64,000 bases of DNA from Streptomyces sp. TG1A-8 (lineage in GTDB: Bacteria > Actinomycetota > Actinomycetes > Streptomycetales > Streptomycetaceae): contig NZ_JASTLB010000001.1 of NCBI RefSeq assembly GCF_030499535.1, forward strand, positions 2,666,001 through 2,730,000. The letters run 5' to 3'. Position 1 is the stretch's first letter. Each line of letters starts with the position of its first letter. Positions 8,185 to 17,543 of this stretch are shown piece by piece. Below the pieces are notes generated by a model. It did not search any database, was not told the DNA's origin, and worked only from the letters and a program-made list of their open reading frames with translations. Both the position numbers and the translations under genes were made by a program.

Positions 8185-9900
8185 GTGGACCGTGCACCAG
8201 GCACACCCAGACCTCGTACCCGCCGGATCGCCACGTGGTCCGCCGCCGGCGCCCTCGCCCTGGCCGTGGCGGGCCTCGCCGCCACTCCCGCGGCCGCGGC
8301 GGACGTCAACAACGCCAGGAACGCCGGTTTCGAGTCCGGCCTGGCCGACTGGACCTGCACGGCCGGCAGCGGCACCACGGTCTCCTCCCCCGTCCACTCC
8401 GGCGCGGCCGCGCTGAAGGCGACCCCGGCCGGGCAGGACAACGCCCAGTGCACCCAGACGGTCGCGGTGAAGCCGAACTCGACGTACACGCTGAGCGCGT
8501 GGGTGCAGGGCGGCTACGCCTACCTGGGCGTGACGGGCACCGGCACGACGGACGTGTCGACCTGGACCCCCGACACCGCGTCCTGGAAGCAGCTGTCGAC
8601 CTCGTTCACGACCGGCGGGTCGACCACGTCCGTCACCCTGTACACCCACGGCTGGTACGGCCAGGCCGCGTACTACGCGGACGACGTCTCCGTCTACGGC
8701 CCCGACGGCGGCTCGAGCGGCGACCCGGCCCCGACCGTCCCATCCGCGCCCGCCGGCTTGGCGGTGTCCGGCACGACGTCCTCGTCCGTGTCGCTGTCCT
8801 GGTCCGCGGTGCCCGGCGCGACCGGCTACGACGTCTACCGCGACGGCACCAAGGTGACGGCGGTGACGGGCACCTCGGCGACCGTGGCCGGCCTGTCGGC
8901 CGCCACCTCGTACTCCTTCCAGGTCACCGCGACCAACTCGGCGGGCGAGTCGGCGAAGTCGGCGGCGGTGACGGGCACGACGGCGACCTCCGGGACCGGC
9001 GGCGGGGGCGGCACGCTGCCCAAGCACGCCGTGACCGGCTACTGGCAGAACTTCAACAACGGTGCGAAGGTCCAGAAGCTGTCGGACGTGCCGTCGGCCT
9101 ACGACATCATCGCCGTGGCCTTCGCGGACGCGACGTCGACGCCGGGCGCGGTCTCCTTCAGCCTCGACTCGGCCGGACTGGGCGGTTACACCACCGACCA
9201 GTTCAAGGCCGACGTCAAGGCCAAGCAGGCGGCCGGCAAGAAGGTCATCATCTCCATCGGCGGCCAGAACGGCACGGTCTCGGTGAGCGACACGGCATCG
9301 GCCAACAACTTCGCCAGCTCCGTGTACTCCCTGATGCAGACGTACGGCTTCGACGGCGTCGACATCGACCTGGAGAACGGCCTCAACGCGACCTACATGA
9401 CGCAGGCGCTGCGCTCCCTGTCGGCGAAGGCGGGCCCGTCCCTGATCATCACGATGGCCCCGCAGACGATCGACATGCAGTCGACGTCCAACTCCTACTT
9501 CCAGACGGCCCTGAACATCAAGGACATCCTCACGGTCGTCAACATGCAGTACTACAACAGCGGTTCGATGCTCGGCTGTGACGGCAAGGTCTACAGCCAG
9601 GGCTCCGTGGACTTCCTGACGGCCCTGGCCTGCATCCAGCTCCAGGGCGGCCTGTCCCCGTCCCAGGTGGGCCTCGGCCTCCCGGCCTCCACCAGCGCGG
9701 CCGGCAGCGGCTACGTGTCCCCCACGGTGGTCGACAACGCCCTGGACTGCCTGGCCAAGGGCACGAACTGCGGCACCTTCAAGCCGTCCAGGACCTACCC
9801 CGACCTGCGCGGTGCGATGACCTGGTCGACCAACTGGGACGCGACGTCGAACAACGCGTGGTCGAACTCGGTGGGAACGCACGTGCACGCGCTGGGCTGA
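8185..9900 (+). CDS. Secreted family 18 chitinase with carbohydrate-binding and FnIII domains
   Basis: 571 aa from the GTG at 8185, which follows GGAGGA; the frame extends further upstream but only through low-complexity Pro/Ser codons. Residues 1-39 are a signal peptide (basic start, hydrophobic core, ATPAAA). Residues ~40-175 form a jelly-roll carbohydrate-binding module (NAGFESGLADWTC, YYADDVSVYG). Residues ~183-270 are a fibronectin type III domain, and the rest is a GH18 barrel with the catalytic DGVDIDLE at residues 390-397 (Glu397 the proton donor). It hydrolyses chitin outside the cell. The induction repeats upstream and the strong terminator downstream suggest a single-gene transcript. 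Confidence 0.95.
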   Translation: MDRAPGTPRPRTRRIATWSAAGALALAVAGLAATPAAAADVNNARNAGFESGLADWTCTAGSGTTVSSPVHSGAAALKATPAGQDNAQCTQTVAVKPNSTYTLSAWVQGGYAYLGVTGTGTTDVSTWTPDTASWKQLSTSFTTGGSTTSVTLYTHGWYGQAAYYADDVSVYGPDGGSSGDPAPTVPSAPAGLAVSGTTSSSVSLSWSAVPGATGYDVYRDGTKVTAVTGTSATVAGLSAATSYSFQVTATNSAGESAKSAAVTGTTATSGTGGGGGTLPKHAVTGYWQNFNNGAKVQKLSDVPSAYDIIAVAFADATSTPGAVSFSLDSAGLGGYTTDQFKADVKAKQAAGKKVIISIGGQNGTVSVSDTASANNFASSVYSLMQTYGFDGVDIDLENGLNATYMTQALRSLSAKAGPSLIITMAPQTIDMQSTSNSYFQTALNIKDILTVVNMQYYNSGSMLGCDGKVYSQGSVDFLTALACIQLQGGLSPSQVGLGLPASTSAAGSGYVSPTVVDNALDCLAKGTNCGTFKPSRTYPDLRGAMTWSTNWDATSNNAWSNSVGTHVHALG

Positions 9901-9943
9901 CACCGGCGGGACGGCCCGCCGGGCCCGGCCGCCCTTCTCCGGC

Positions 9944-9984
9944 GCGTCGACGCCCGGGCCCCCTCGGGGCCCGGGCGTCGACGC
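9944..9984 (+). terminator. Long perfect hairpin after the chitinase
   Basis: Arms 9944-9962 and 9966-9984 are perfect 19-bp complements around a 3-nt loop, beginning 44 bp after the chitinase stop. There is no T tract, as is common for Streptomyces. It may also serve the convergent gene ending at 10047. Confidence 0.75.
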
Positions 9985-10046
9985 GGGCCCCGTCCCGCCG
10001 GCCGGGGCCCGCGTCCGGGCCGGCGAAAGTCCGGACGACGGGGCCC

Positions 10047-10577
10047 CTAGGCCTCCTCGAAGTACGCGTCCAGGACCTCGTCCAGCCGCGTCTCCCACTC
10101 CTTGAAGCGCGACCTGGACGCGGCCTCGATCTCGATCGGGTACCAGCGGCGCTCGGGCGTGTGCACCGTGACGGTGAAGCGCTTGCCGAAGCGGGCGGAC
10201 TCCGTCTCGACCGCGGCGATCTCGTTCCAGCGGAACTCGCAGGCCTCCTCGTCCAGGCTGAGGCGGACACCGCGGCGGTCGGCGACGATCCGGGCGCGGC
10301 GGTCGGCGGCCTCGAAGACGGGGCCCCCGGGGGCCTGCTCCTCGTCCGCGCCCTCCTCCTCCGCCACGGCCTCCGCCGCCGGCCCGGCCGGCCGTTCCTC
10401 CCCCTCCGCGGCGCCTTCCGGTTCCGGCGACCGCGAGGGCCCCGCCGACTCCGCGTCCTCCGGCTCGGCCGCCGTCGCGGGCGCGGTGATCCCCGGGATG
10501 AAGGCCGGGTCGAACCCGGCGCCCTTGACGGGCTCGCCCTTCAGGGGCTGGCTGCTCGATCCTATGCGCTGCTCCAC
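10047..10577 (-). CDS. Conserved hypothetical protein with acidic Pro/Ala-rich linker
   Basis: About 176 aa if it starts at the GTG at 10577 (EQRIGSSSQPLKGEPVKGAG); the frame is open to another GTG at 10649 and no clear ribosome site decides. The middle (~residues 30-85) is a disordered Glu/Ala/Pro linker. The C-terminal ~90 residues are ordered and resemble a PH-like beta fold (IVADRRGVRLSLDEEACEFR, WNEIAAVETESARFGKRFTV) ending in an acidic helix. I do not recognise a function. It is convergent with the chitinase, separated by the strong hairpin. Confidence 0.6.
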   Translation of the reverse strand: MEQRIGSSSQPLKGEPVKGAGFDPAFIPGITAPATAAEPEDAESAGPSRSPEPEGAAEGEERPAGPAAEAVAEEEGADEEQAPGGPVFEAADRRARIVADRRGVRLSLDEEACEFRWNEIAAVETESARFGKRFTVTVHTPERRWYPIEIEAASRSRFKEWETRLDEVLDAYFEEA

Positions 10578-11029
10578 GGCGGCAGTATGGACGACTTCCC
10601 TGTGCCGGAACCAGTCAGCCCACCGGTCCCCTCCCCGCTCCGGGCCCACTCGTCCGTGAAGACGGTGCGCCGCGGCCGGATCCCGTCCCCCGGTACCGGT
10701 GCCACCACCGCCCGTCCCGCGGGCGCCGCCCGTTCGCGGGACGGGGCGCGGACCTCCTCGATCCGCGCGGGACCGCTGGCACCGGGCGGACGCACCTGGG
10801 CCAAGGCCTCAGGACGTACGGCTCCTTCGGGTGCTTCGGCTCCTTCGGCCGGGCGATGCCGCCGCAGGGCGCCCGGTGCCCCCGTGCCCCCACGGGCCCC
10901 GACCGCCACGGGTGACGAGCCGGCGGGCGGAGCGCGGAAGGCGGAACACGGAAGGCGAACGCCGGTGACGCCGCGCCGAGAGCGCGGGCGTCGTACCGGA
11001 CGCACCGTCACGTGGCGCCCCGGCGCGCG
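10578..11029. other. Intergenic stretch without convincing genes
   Basis: About 450 bp between the hypothetical gene and ridA. Open frames here on both strands have biased, low-complexity translations and no ribosome site at a sensible start. No hairpin or repeat stands out. Confidence 0.5.
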
Positions 11030-11440
11030 TCAGTCCAGGACGGCGAGCGCGTCGATCTCGATGAGCAGGCCGGCCGGCAGGCCGACGTAGACGGTGGTGC
11101 GGGCGGCGGGCGGCCCGGTGAGGCGCTGTTCCTGGAAGTAGGCGTTGTAGACCTCGTTCATCTCCGCGAAGTGGTCCACGTCGGTGAGGTAGACGCGGAT
11201 CATCATCACGTCGTCCCAGTCCGCGCCGCCCTCTTCGAGGACCGCCTTGACGTTGGCGAGGGTCTGCAGGGTCTGCTCGCGCAGGGTGGGCCCGGCGGGC
11301 GTCGGGGGCCTGCCCTCCTCGGCGGGCAGGAAGCCGACCTGGCCGGCGACCTGCAGGATGCCGCCCTTGCGCACGCCGTGGGAGAACATCGCGGGCGGCG
11401 TGGTGTGCGTGCTCGGGGTGAGCGCGGTCTTCTCGGTCAT
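11030..11440 (-). CDS. RidA family protein (enamine/imine deaminase)
   Basis: 136 aa from the ATG at 11440. Family features are visible: GGILQVAGQVGF near the N-terminus, TLREQTLQTLANVKAVLEEG, DVMMIRVYLTDVDHFAEMNE and the C-terminal RTTVYVGLPAGLLIEIDALA, where the Arg binds the carboxylate of the imine intermediate. RidA proteins hydrolyse reactive 2-aminoacrylate-type imines released by PLP enzymes. That fits the divergent D-threonine-aldolase/dehydratase-like gene. The start overlaps the iclR-type stop by ATGA, so it is the third gene of a coupled minus-strand operon. Confidence 0.9.
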   Translation of the reverse strand: MTEKTALTPSTHTTPPAMFSHGVRKGGILQVAGQVGFLPAEEGRPPTPAGPTLREQTLQTLANVKAVLEEGGADWDDVMMIRVYLTDVDHFAEMNEVYNAYFQEQRLTGPPAARTTVYVGLPAGLLIEIDALAVLD

Positions 11441-12201
11441 GCGATGGGGTCCTTCACTGGAGTTCGTCCGGAGTACTCGGCGCTGATGGCGTCCGCGGTA
11501 CGGCGCACCTGCGGGAGCAGGGCGAGCAGTTCGTCGGCGGGGACGACGACGTTCGGGGCGGACACCGACATCGCGGCGACCACCCGGCCGTCGGCGCCGC
11601 GCACGGGGGCCGCCACGCAGTTGATCGACTCCTCGTGGCCGCCGAGGTCGGTGGCCCACCCCTGTTCGCGCACCTGCTCCAGCTCCCGCAGGAAGGCCGC
11701 GGCGTTCGGGGTGGAGCGGGGCGTGTACGAGGGGTAGTCGATCCGGTCCGCGAGGGCGCGCCGCTCGGGTTCGGGCAGGTCGGCCAGGAGCAGCTTGGCG
11801 ACGGCGGCGACGGTGAGCGCGACGGGCTTGCCGATGCGCGAGTACATCCGCACCGGGTAACGGCTCTCCACCTTGTCGATGTAGAGCACCTCGTCCTCCT
11901 CGTGGACGGCGAGGTGGACGGTGTGGCCGCACCGCTCGTTGAGCCGGACCAGGTGCGGGTGGGCGATCTCGCGGACGTCGAGGCTCTCCATCGCCTCCTG
12001 GGCGAGGGCGAACAGGCGGGCGCCGAGGCGGTAGCGCTGGTCGGACTGGCGGTGGACCAGGCCGTGCCGGTGCAGGGTGCGCAGGAGGCGCAGGGCCGTG
12101 GACTTGTGGACGCCGAGGCGGTCGGCGACCCGGCCGAGGTCGGCGGGGCCCTCGGCGAGCAGCGGCAGGATGCTCAGCGCGCGGTCGACGGTCTGGCTCA
12201 T
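11437..12201 (-). CDS. IclR-family transcriptional regulator
   Basis: 254 aa from the ATG at 12201. An N-terminal winged helix (TVDRALSILPLLAEGPADLG ... HKSTALRLLRTLHRHGLVHR) is followed by the IclR effector domain (HPHLVRLNERCGHTVHLAVH, GKPVALTVAAVAKLLLADLP, INCVAAPVRGADGRVVAAMS). It probably controls its own operon and the divergent D-amino-acid genes through the intergenic half-sites at 13364-13389. Overlaps of 4 bp with both neighbours (kinase upstream, RidA downstream) show coupling. Confidence 0.92.
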   Translation of the reverse strand: MSQTVDRALSILPLLAEGPADLGRVADRLGVHKSTALRLLRTLHRHGLVHRQSDQRYRLGARLFALAQEAMESLDVREIAHPHLVRLNERCGHTVHLAVHEEDEVLYIDKVESRYPVRMYSRIGKPVALTVAAVAKLLLADLPEPERRALADRIDYPSYTPRSTPNAAAFLRELEQVREQGWATDLGGHEESINCVAAPVRGADGRVVAAMSVSAPNVVVPADELLALLPQVRRTADAISAEYSGRTPVKDPIA

Positions 12202-13274
12202 GGGGTGATCGCCTCCTGGGGGGCCTGCTCGGCCCGCGTCCAGCCGGGGCCGAACCGCAGTCTCCCCCATGCGCCGTCGTCGAGGGCGGCCAGGCGGTCG
12301 GCGTGGCCGCGGGCCGGGGGTGCGGCGAGGTCGCCGGGGACGGTGAGGGCGGCGGCGGCCATGAGGTGGCCGTGCCTGAGCCGTTCCCGCAGGGGACGGC
12401 CGCGCAGGGTGGCGGAGAGGAAACCCGCCGCGAAGGCGTCTCCGGCGCCCGTCGCCGCCACCACGTCGACGGCGGGGGCGGGGACGGACACGGTCGCCCC
12501 GTCCGCGAACACCGTCGCCCCCCTGTGCCCGTCCTTGACCACCAGCACCGCCGGCTCCGGCAGGCACGCGCGGATCGCCTCCGCGTCGCCCGGCACGCCC
12601 CAGGCCGCCTGTGCCTCGTCCGCGCCGACGAAGACGAGGTCGGCGCGGTTCGCCAGGTCGCGCAGGACGAGGGCGTCGTCCCGGTGGCGCCACAGGGCCG
12701 GGCGGTGGTTGACGTCGAAGGAGACCAGGGGGCGGCCGGGGCCGGGCGCCGTCAGTGCGCGCAGCAGTCCGAGGCAGCCGGCGGACAGCGCCGCCGTGAT
12801 CCCCGACAGGTGCAGCACGCGCCCCGCCCGGACCGCCTCCGGGCCGACGTTGTGCACGCTCATGGCGGAGGCCGCCGAACCGGCCCGGTAGTACGCCACC
12901 TCGTGGGCGTCGCCGGCCCGGTCGGCGGCCGTGCGGAAGTAGACGCCGGTCGGCCGGTCCGGGTCGACGGTGACGGCGCTCGTGTCCACCCCGTACCCGG
13001 CGATCCGCTCCACCAGGTGCGTCCCGAACCCGTCCGCCCCGACCCGGCTCACCCAGCGCGTGGGGTGTCCCGCCGCCGCCAGCGCGCACACCACGTTGGA
13101 CTCGGCTCCGCCGATGGTCCGCGTGAAGGAGGGGACGTCGGCGAGGCGGCCCGGGCGGGTGGGCAGGAAGGTGACCATGGACTCGCCGAGCGCGACGACG
13201 TCCACGGCCTCCACGCTCCGCGCGCCGGCGGCCGCGGGGCCGCGGGCGGCGCTGGAGGGGCCGTCGGCGGTCAC
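12198..13274 (-). CDS. PfkB-family carbohydrate kinase (2-keto-3-deoxygluconate kinase type)
   Basis: 358 aa. PfkB signatures are the N-terminal GGAESNVVCALAAAG and the C-terminal AATGAGDAFAAGFLSATLRG, which carries the catalytic Asp. FDVNHRPALWR is typical of KdgK-like enzymes. It most likely phosphorylates a keto-sugar acid such as KDG; the exact substrate cannot be read from sequence. It is the first gene of the minus-strand operon kinase-IclR-RidA, so the operon links a sugar-acid kinase to an imine deaminase and the divergent aldolase/deacylase genes. Confidence 0.85.
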   Translation of the reverse strand: MTADGPSSAARGPAAAGARSVEAVDVVALGESMVTFLPTRPGRLADVPSFTRTIGGAESNVVCALAAAGHPTRWVSRVGADGFGTHLVERIAGYGVDTSAVTVDPDRPTGVYFRTAADRAGDAHEVAYYRAGSAASAMSVHNVGPEAVRAGRVLHLSGITAALSAGCLGLLRALTAPGPGRPLVSFDVNHRPALWRHRDDALVLRDLANRADLVFVGADEAQAAWGVPGDAEAIRACLPEPAVLVVKDGHRGATVFADGATVSVPAPAVDVVAATGAGDAFAAGFLSATLRGRPLRERLRHGHLMAAAALTVPGDLAAPPARGHADRLAALDDGAWGRLRFGPGWTRAEQAPQEAITP

Positions 13275-13363
13275 GGTGGCGGCGCTCCTCGTCGGTCCTG
13301 GAATCGGCGGTGCTCCGTTGACCCCGCCCTGGGCGAGATGTTAGACAGCCGCAAGCGGTACAC

Positions 13364-13389
13364 GCAATGGACGTTGCACCATCCGCAAC
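13364..13389. promoter_or_regulatory. Candidate IclR operator: alternating GCAA/TTGC half-sites
   Basis: Three half-sites alternate: GCAA (13364-13367), GTTGC (13373-13377), GCAAC (13385-13389), forming two overlapping inverted repeats. They lie between the divergent kinase-iclR-ridA operon and the aldolase gene. Position and symmetry suggest the binding site of the IclR regulator encoded next door; this is inference. Confidence 0.45.
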
Positions 13390-13411
13390 ACCGTACGTTC
13401 GGGAGGCCCGC

Positions 13412-14689
13412 ATGGTCCGTGACACCGGCGCCGAAGCCCTCGCCCGCCTCGCCGGGGAACGCGTCGACCACCGCTTCAAGGGCCTGCCGCCGGACGCCGC
13501 GGGCCTGACCGTCGCCGAACTGGCCGCCCAGCGGCGCAACCTGTTCACCGGCGGCTTCACCACCCCCGTCCTCGCCCTGTCCGCCGAGCGCCTGGAGCAC
13601 AACCTCGCGCTCATGGAGACGTACGCCGCCCGGCACGGCCTCGCCTTCGCCCCGCACGGCAAGACCTCCATGGCCCCGCAGCTGTTCCACCGCCAGATCG
13701 GGCACGGGGCGTGGGGCATCACCCTGGCGGTGCCCCACCAGGTGTGGGTGGCCCGCGCGTTCGGCGTCCGGCGGATCTTCCTGGCCAACCAGCTGGTCGA
13801 CCCGGCCGCCCTGCGCCGCGTCGCCGCGGACCTGGCGGCCGACCCCGGCTTCCGCTTCGTCTGCTACGCCGACTCCGTGCGCGGGGTGGAGCTGATGGAC
13901 GCGGCCCTGCGCGGCTCGGCCCGCCCGGTGGACGTCGTGGTGGAACTGGCCGCCGGCGAGGGCGCCCGTACCGGGGCGCGCACGGAGGCGCAGTGCGCGG
14001 CCGTCGCCGAAGCCGTGGCCGCCACGCGCACCCTGCGGCTGGTCGGCGTGGCGGGCTACGAGGGCGAGGTGCCGCGGGCCGACCCGGAGCGGGTGAGGGC
14101 CTACCTGCGCCGGCTCACCGCGCTGGCCGCCGCGTTCGACGGGGCGGGCCGGTTCGCCGGGACCGACGAGATCGTGGTGAGCGCGGGCGGCAGCGCCTGG
14201 TTCGACACCGTCGCCGACGTCCTCGCCGAACTCCCCGAACTGTCCCGGCCGGCTCTGAAGCTGCTGCGCTCCGGCGCGTACGTCTCGCACGACGACGGGC
14301 ACTACCGCCGGCTCACCCCGTTCACCCGCGTGCCGCAGGAGGGCGCCCTGGAGTCCGCGCTCCGGCTGTGGGCGCAGGTCGTCTCCCGCCCCTGCTCCGA
14401 GCAGGCCTTCGCCAACGCGGGCAAGCGCGACGCCTCCCACGACCTGGACCCGCCCTGCGCCCAGGTGGTGCGCCGGGACGGCGCCGAGCGCCCGGCCGCC
14501 GGCATCTCGGTGACCGGCCTGTCCGACCAGCACACCTGGCTGCGCACGGCGCCGGAGGCGGACGTGGAGGTGGGCGACTGGATCGGGTTCGGGCTGTCCC
14601 ACCCGTGCACGGCCTTCGACAAGTGGCAGCTGATCCCGCTCGTGGCGGCGGACGGGACGGTCGTCGACTACATCCGCACGTTCTTCTAG
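13412..14689 (+). CDS. D-threonine aldolase / D-serine dehydratase-like PLP enzyme (alanine racemase N-terminal fold)
   Basis: 425 aa from the ATG at 13412, which has GGGAGG seven bases upstream; the frame is open further back but without a better start. The PLP lysine is in AFAPHGKTSMAPQLF. The C-terminal FGLSHPCTAFDKWQLIPLV carries the His and Cys metal ligands of DSD1-like D-serine dehydratases and D-threonine aldolases. It should cleave or dehydrate a D-hydroxy-amino acid. The next gene, an N-acyl-D-amino-acid deacylase, could supply its substrate, and RidA in the divergent operon could clear the imine product. Confidence 0.85.
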   Translation: MVRDTGAEALARLAGERVDHRFKGLPPDAAGLTVAELAAQRRNLFTGGFTTPVLALSAERLEHNLALMETYAARHGLAFAPHGKTSMAPQLFHRQIGHGAWGITLAVPHQVWVARAFGVRRIFLANQLVDPAALRRVAADLAADPGFRFVCYADSVRGVELMDAALRGSARPVDVVVELAAGEGARTGARTEAQCAAVAEAVAATRTLRLVGVAGYEGEVPRADPERVRAYLRRLTALAAAFDGAGRFAGTDEIVVSAGGSAWFDTVADVLAELPELSRPALKLLRSGAYVSHDDGHYRRLTPFTRVPQEGALESALRLWAQVVSRPCSEQAFANAGKRDASHDLDPPCAQVVRRDGAERPAAGISVTGLSDQHTWLRTAPEADVEVGDWIGFGLSHPCTAFDKWQLIPLVAADGTVVDYIRTFF

Positions 14690-14702
14690 GGGGTCGCCGA
14701 CC

Positions 14703-16314
14703 GTGGAACAACTCGTCGTCCGGGACGCGGACGTGGTCGACGGCAGCGGAGAGCCCTCGTACCGCGCCGATGTGGTGGTGGACGGCGGCCGGATCGTCTC
14801 CATCGTCAAGGAGGCCGCCGCGGCCGACTGCCAGCGCCCGGGCGCGGTGCGGGAGCTGGACGCCGCGGGCCTTGTCCTCTCCCCCGGCTTCATCGACATG
14901 CACGCCCACTCCGACCTGGCCCTGCTGCGCGACCCCGACCACAGCGCGAAGGCCGCGCAGGGGGTCACGCTGGAGGTGATCGGCCAGGACGGCCTGTCGT
15001 ACGCGCCGGTGGACGACCGGACGCTGGCGGAGGTCCGCCGGACGATCACCGGCTGGAACGGGCACGGCGACGACATCGACTTCGACTGGCGCACGGTCGG
15101 CGAGTACCTGGACCGGCTGGACCGCGGGATCGCCGTCAACGCGGCCTACCTGATCCCGCAGGGCACGGTCCGCGCGCTCGCCGTCGGCTGGGAGGACCGT
15201 GCGGCCACGCCCGCGGAGCTGGACCGGATGCGGCAGTTGGTCGCGGAGGGCCTCGAACAGGGCGCGGTCGGCCTGTCGTCCGGGCTCACCTACACGCCCG
15301 GCATGTACGCCCGCGACGCCGAACTGGGCGAACTGTGCCGGGTGGTGGCGCGGTACGGCGGCTACTACTGCCCGCACCACCGCTCCTACGGCGCCGGTGC
15401 CCTGGCGGCCTACGCCGAGATGATCCGACTGGCCCGGGAGGCGGACTGCCCGCTGCACCTGACCCACGCCACCTTGAACTTCGGCGTCAACGAGGGCCGG
15501 GCGCCCGAACTGCTGGCCCTGCTCGAACCGGGCGCTGGACTCCGGCGCGGACATCACGCTGGACACCTACCCCTACACGCCCGGCTGCACCACGCTGGCC
15601 GCGCTGCTGCCGAGTTGGGCGGGCGAGGGTGGCCCCGAGGCGGTCCTGGCCCGGCTCGCCGACCCGGCGACGGCCGAGCGGATCCGGCACGACCTGGAGG
15701 TGACCGGCTCGGACGGCTGCCACGGCGTCCCCGTGGCGTGGGAGACGGTCGAGATCTCCGGCGTGAGCGACCCGGCCCTCGCCGATCACGTGGGCCGCAC
15801 CGTCCGGGAGGCGGCGGACCTGCGCGGCGAGAGCCCCTGGGCGACCGCGCGCCGCCTGCTGACCGGCGACCGGCTCGGTACGACGATCATCCAGCACGTG
15901 GGCCACGAGGAGAACGTCCGCGCGATCATGCGGCACCGCGTCCACACCGGCGGTTCCGACGGCATCCTGCGGGGCAGCAAGCCGCACCCGCGGGCCTACG
16001 GCACCTTCCCCCGCTACCTCGGCCACTACGTGCGGGAGCTGGGCGTCCTCCCGCTGGAGGAGTGCGTCGCCCACCTCACCGCACGGCCCGCGGCCCGGCT
16101 GCGGCTGCCGGACCGCGGACTGGTGCGCGAGGGCTACCGGGCGGACCTGGTCCTGTTCGATCCGGACACGGTCGCGCCCGGCGCCACCTTCGCGGCGCCC
16201 CGCAGCCTCCCGGCGGGGATCCCGTACGTCCTCGTCGACGGCCGTTTCGTCATCGAGGACGGCAAGCGGACGGACGTGCTGGCCGGCCGGGCGGTCCGCC
16301 GCACACCGGTGTGA
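14703..16314 (+). pseudogene. N-acyl-D-amino-acid deacylase (D-aminoacylase), frameshifted
   Basis: Amidohydrolase-fold enzyme starting with GTG at 14703. Visible motifs are GFIDMHAHSDLALLRDP (metal-binding HxH), GLSSGLTYTPGMYA, YYCPHHRSYG, and in the second part IIQHVGHEENVRAIMRH and HTGGSDGILRGSKPHPRAYG. The reading frame changes at about 15526: the first part reads LLALLEPGAG, while the family-like continuation ALDSGADITLDTYPYTPGCT is in the next frame. Removing one A from the GAACC at 15525-15529 restores LLALLDRALDSG. The gene is otherwise complete (~536 aa if corrected), so this is either a recent pseudogene or a one-base sequence error. Confidence 0.85.
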
Positions 16315-16335
16315 CCGGCCGCCCCGCCGGCGGCC

Positions 16336-17160
16336 TCACGGCCTGGGCAGGGTGCAGCCGGCCGCGTTGAGGTTCAGCGTGTTGCCGGTCGTGAAGCAGG
16401 CCGGGATCTGGTAGGTCTCCTCGGCGTAGTTGATGCCCTGGCGGACGGTGACGTTGCCGCTCTGGTCGACCTCGCACGGGTTGTTATCCGTGCAGCGCCC
16501 GCCGTCCTCGTTGCCGGTGTTGTTGACGGCGATCACCTTGCCGGTGGCCGTGTCGATCACCGGGGAGCCGGAGGTGCCGCCGATGGTGTCGCAGGCGGAG
16601 GTGTAGCGCAGCGAGTCCTTCCAGGTCCAGCTGCCCTCCTTCAGCCGGTACACGAACCCGTCGACGTTGCAGCTGTAGGTCCGCTTCCAGTAGCCGGAGA
16701 CGACCTTGATGGCGGTGCCGGCGACCGGGTGGCTGTCGTTCAGCGTGAGCGCGCTGATGCCGTACGCGCTCTTGATCTGCGCGTAGGTCGAGGTGAGGCG
16801 GTAGATCGTGACGTCCGTGTCCGTCATGGTCGAGTAGACGACCTGGTTGGCACGGAGCGTGGCGACCTTGGTGCCGGCGGAGTTCAGCAGGCCGAAGGTG
16901 CGGCTGGAGGACTGGCCGGTGATGACCTGGCCGGGGGCCGGGAAGCCGGTCTCCAGGCAGTGGCCGTTGCTCAGCACGAGCGCCGGGTCGCTGTCCGCGG
17001 AGCCGGGGAGGCGGACGACCGAACCGGAGCAGTTGCTGAGCGAGACGGTCCCGGCGTAGCTGACGGTCACCGCCTTGGCCTGCGGCGCGGCGACCACGGG
17101 TGCCGCGCCGATCCCGGTGATGGCCAGGGAGGTGAGCGCGGCCAGGAGAGGCTTGTTCAT
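16336..17160 (-). CDS. Secreted trypsin-like serine protease
   Basis: 274 aa with a short, classical signal peptide (KPLLAALTSLAITGIGAAPV ... VAAPQA). Catalytic triad candidates are His in LVLSNGHCLETG, Asp in TMTDTDVTIYRL and Ser in IGGTSGSPVID. Several cysteines probably form disulfides (SNCSGS, GHC, TYSCNV, TSACDT, GRCTDNNPCEV). It is likely an extracellular S1-type endopeptidase. It is convergent with the deacylase gene and transcribed alone; a perfect hairpin sits in its 5' leader. Confidence 0.88.
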   Translation of the reverse strand: MNKPLLAALTSLAITGIGAAPVVAAPQAKAVTVSYAGTVSLSNCSGSVVRLPGSADSDPALVLSNGHCLETGFPAPGQVITGQSSSRTFGLLNSAGTKVATLRANQVVYSTMTDTDVTIYRLTSTYAQIKSAYGISALTLNDSHPVAGTAIKVVSGYWKRTYSCNVDGFVYRLKEGSWTWKDSLRYTSACDTIGGTSGSPVIDTATGKVIAVNNTGNEDGGRCTDNNPCEVDQSGNVTVRQGINYAEETYQIPACFTTGNTLNLNAAGCTLPRP

Positions 17161-17543
17161 GTGGGGTCCCCTCTGCAGACATGGGCGGCCGGAGATCTTC
17201 CGGCCGCCTGTCTTGTCATGGGCATTCTCATGACGGGGGCGTGCGGGGGCAAGGAGCCGTACGCCACGCGCGTCACCGACGTCACGTCACATGGCTTGAT
17301 CCGACCGGTCGACGGGGGTGTCCCGCGCGGCCGCGCCCCGGCGGACGGAGGGTGCCGGGGCCTGCGCGGATGCGGAGGGGACGGGGCCGCGCAGCGGGCG
17401 GCGCGCACCGGAGGCGGTGCGCGAGCGGGAACGGGCGGCACCCTCCCCCGGGACGGCCGGCGGCGGCCCGCGCGCGAAACGCCCGGTCCCGCGTGGCGGA
17501 AAACACGAGCCATGAGGCGTTACCGGGCCGTAAGCTCACCGGC
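17161..17543. other. Intergenic region between protease and aminotransferase; leader hairpin at 17184-17208
   Basis: The divergent promoter region. Arms 17184-17193 and 17199-17208 (GGCGGCCGGA / TCCGGCCGCC) form a perfect 10-bp stem 24 bp upstream of the protease ATG, in its mRNA leader. The rest shows no credible gene. Confidence 0.5.

Noticed and set aside
10562..11011. Genes in the 10.6-11.0 kb gap
   Set aside because: Several open frames on both strands overlap one another with biased composition and no conserved motif.
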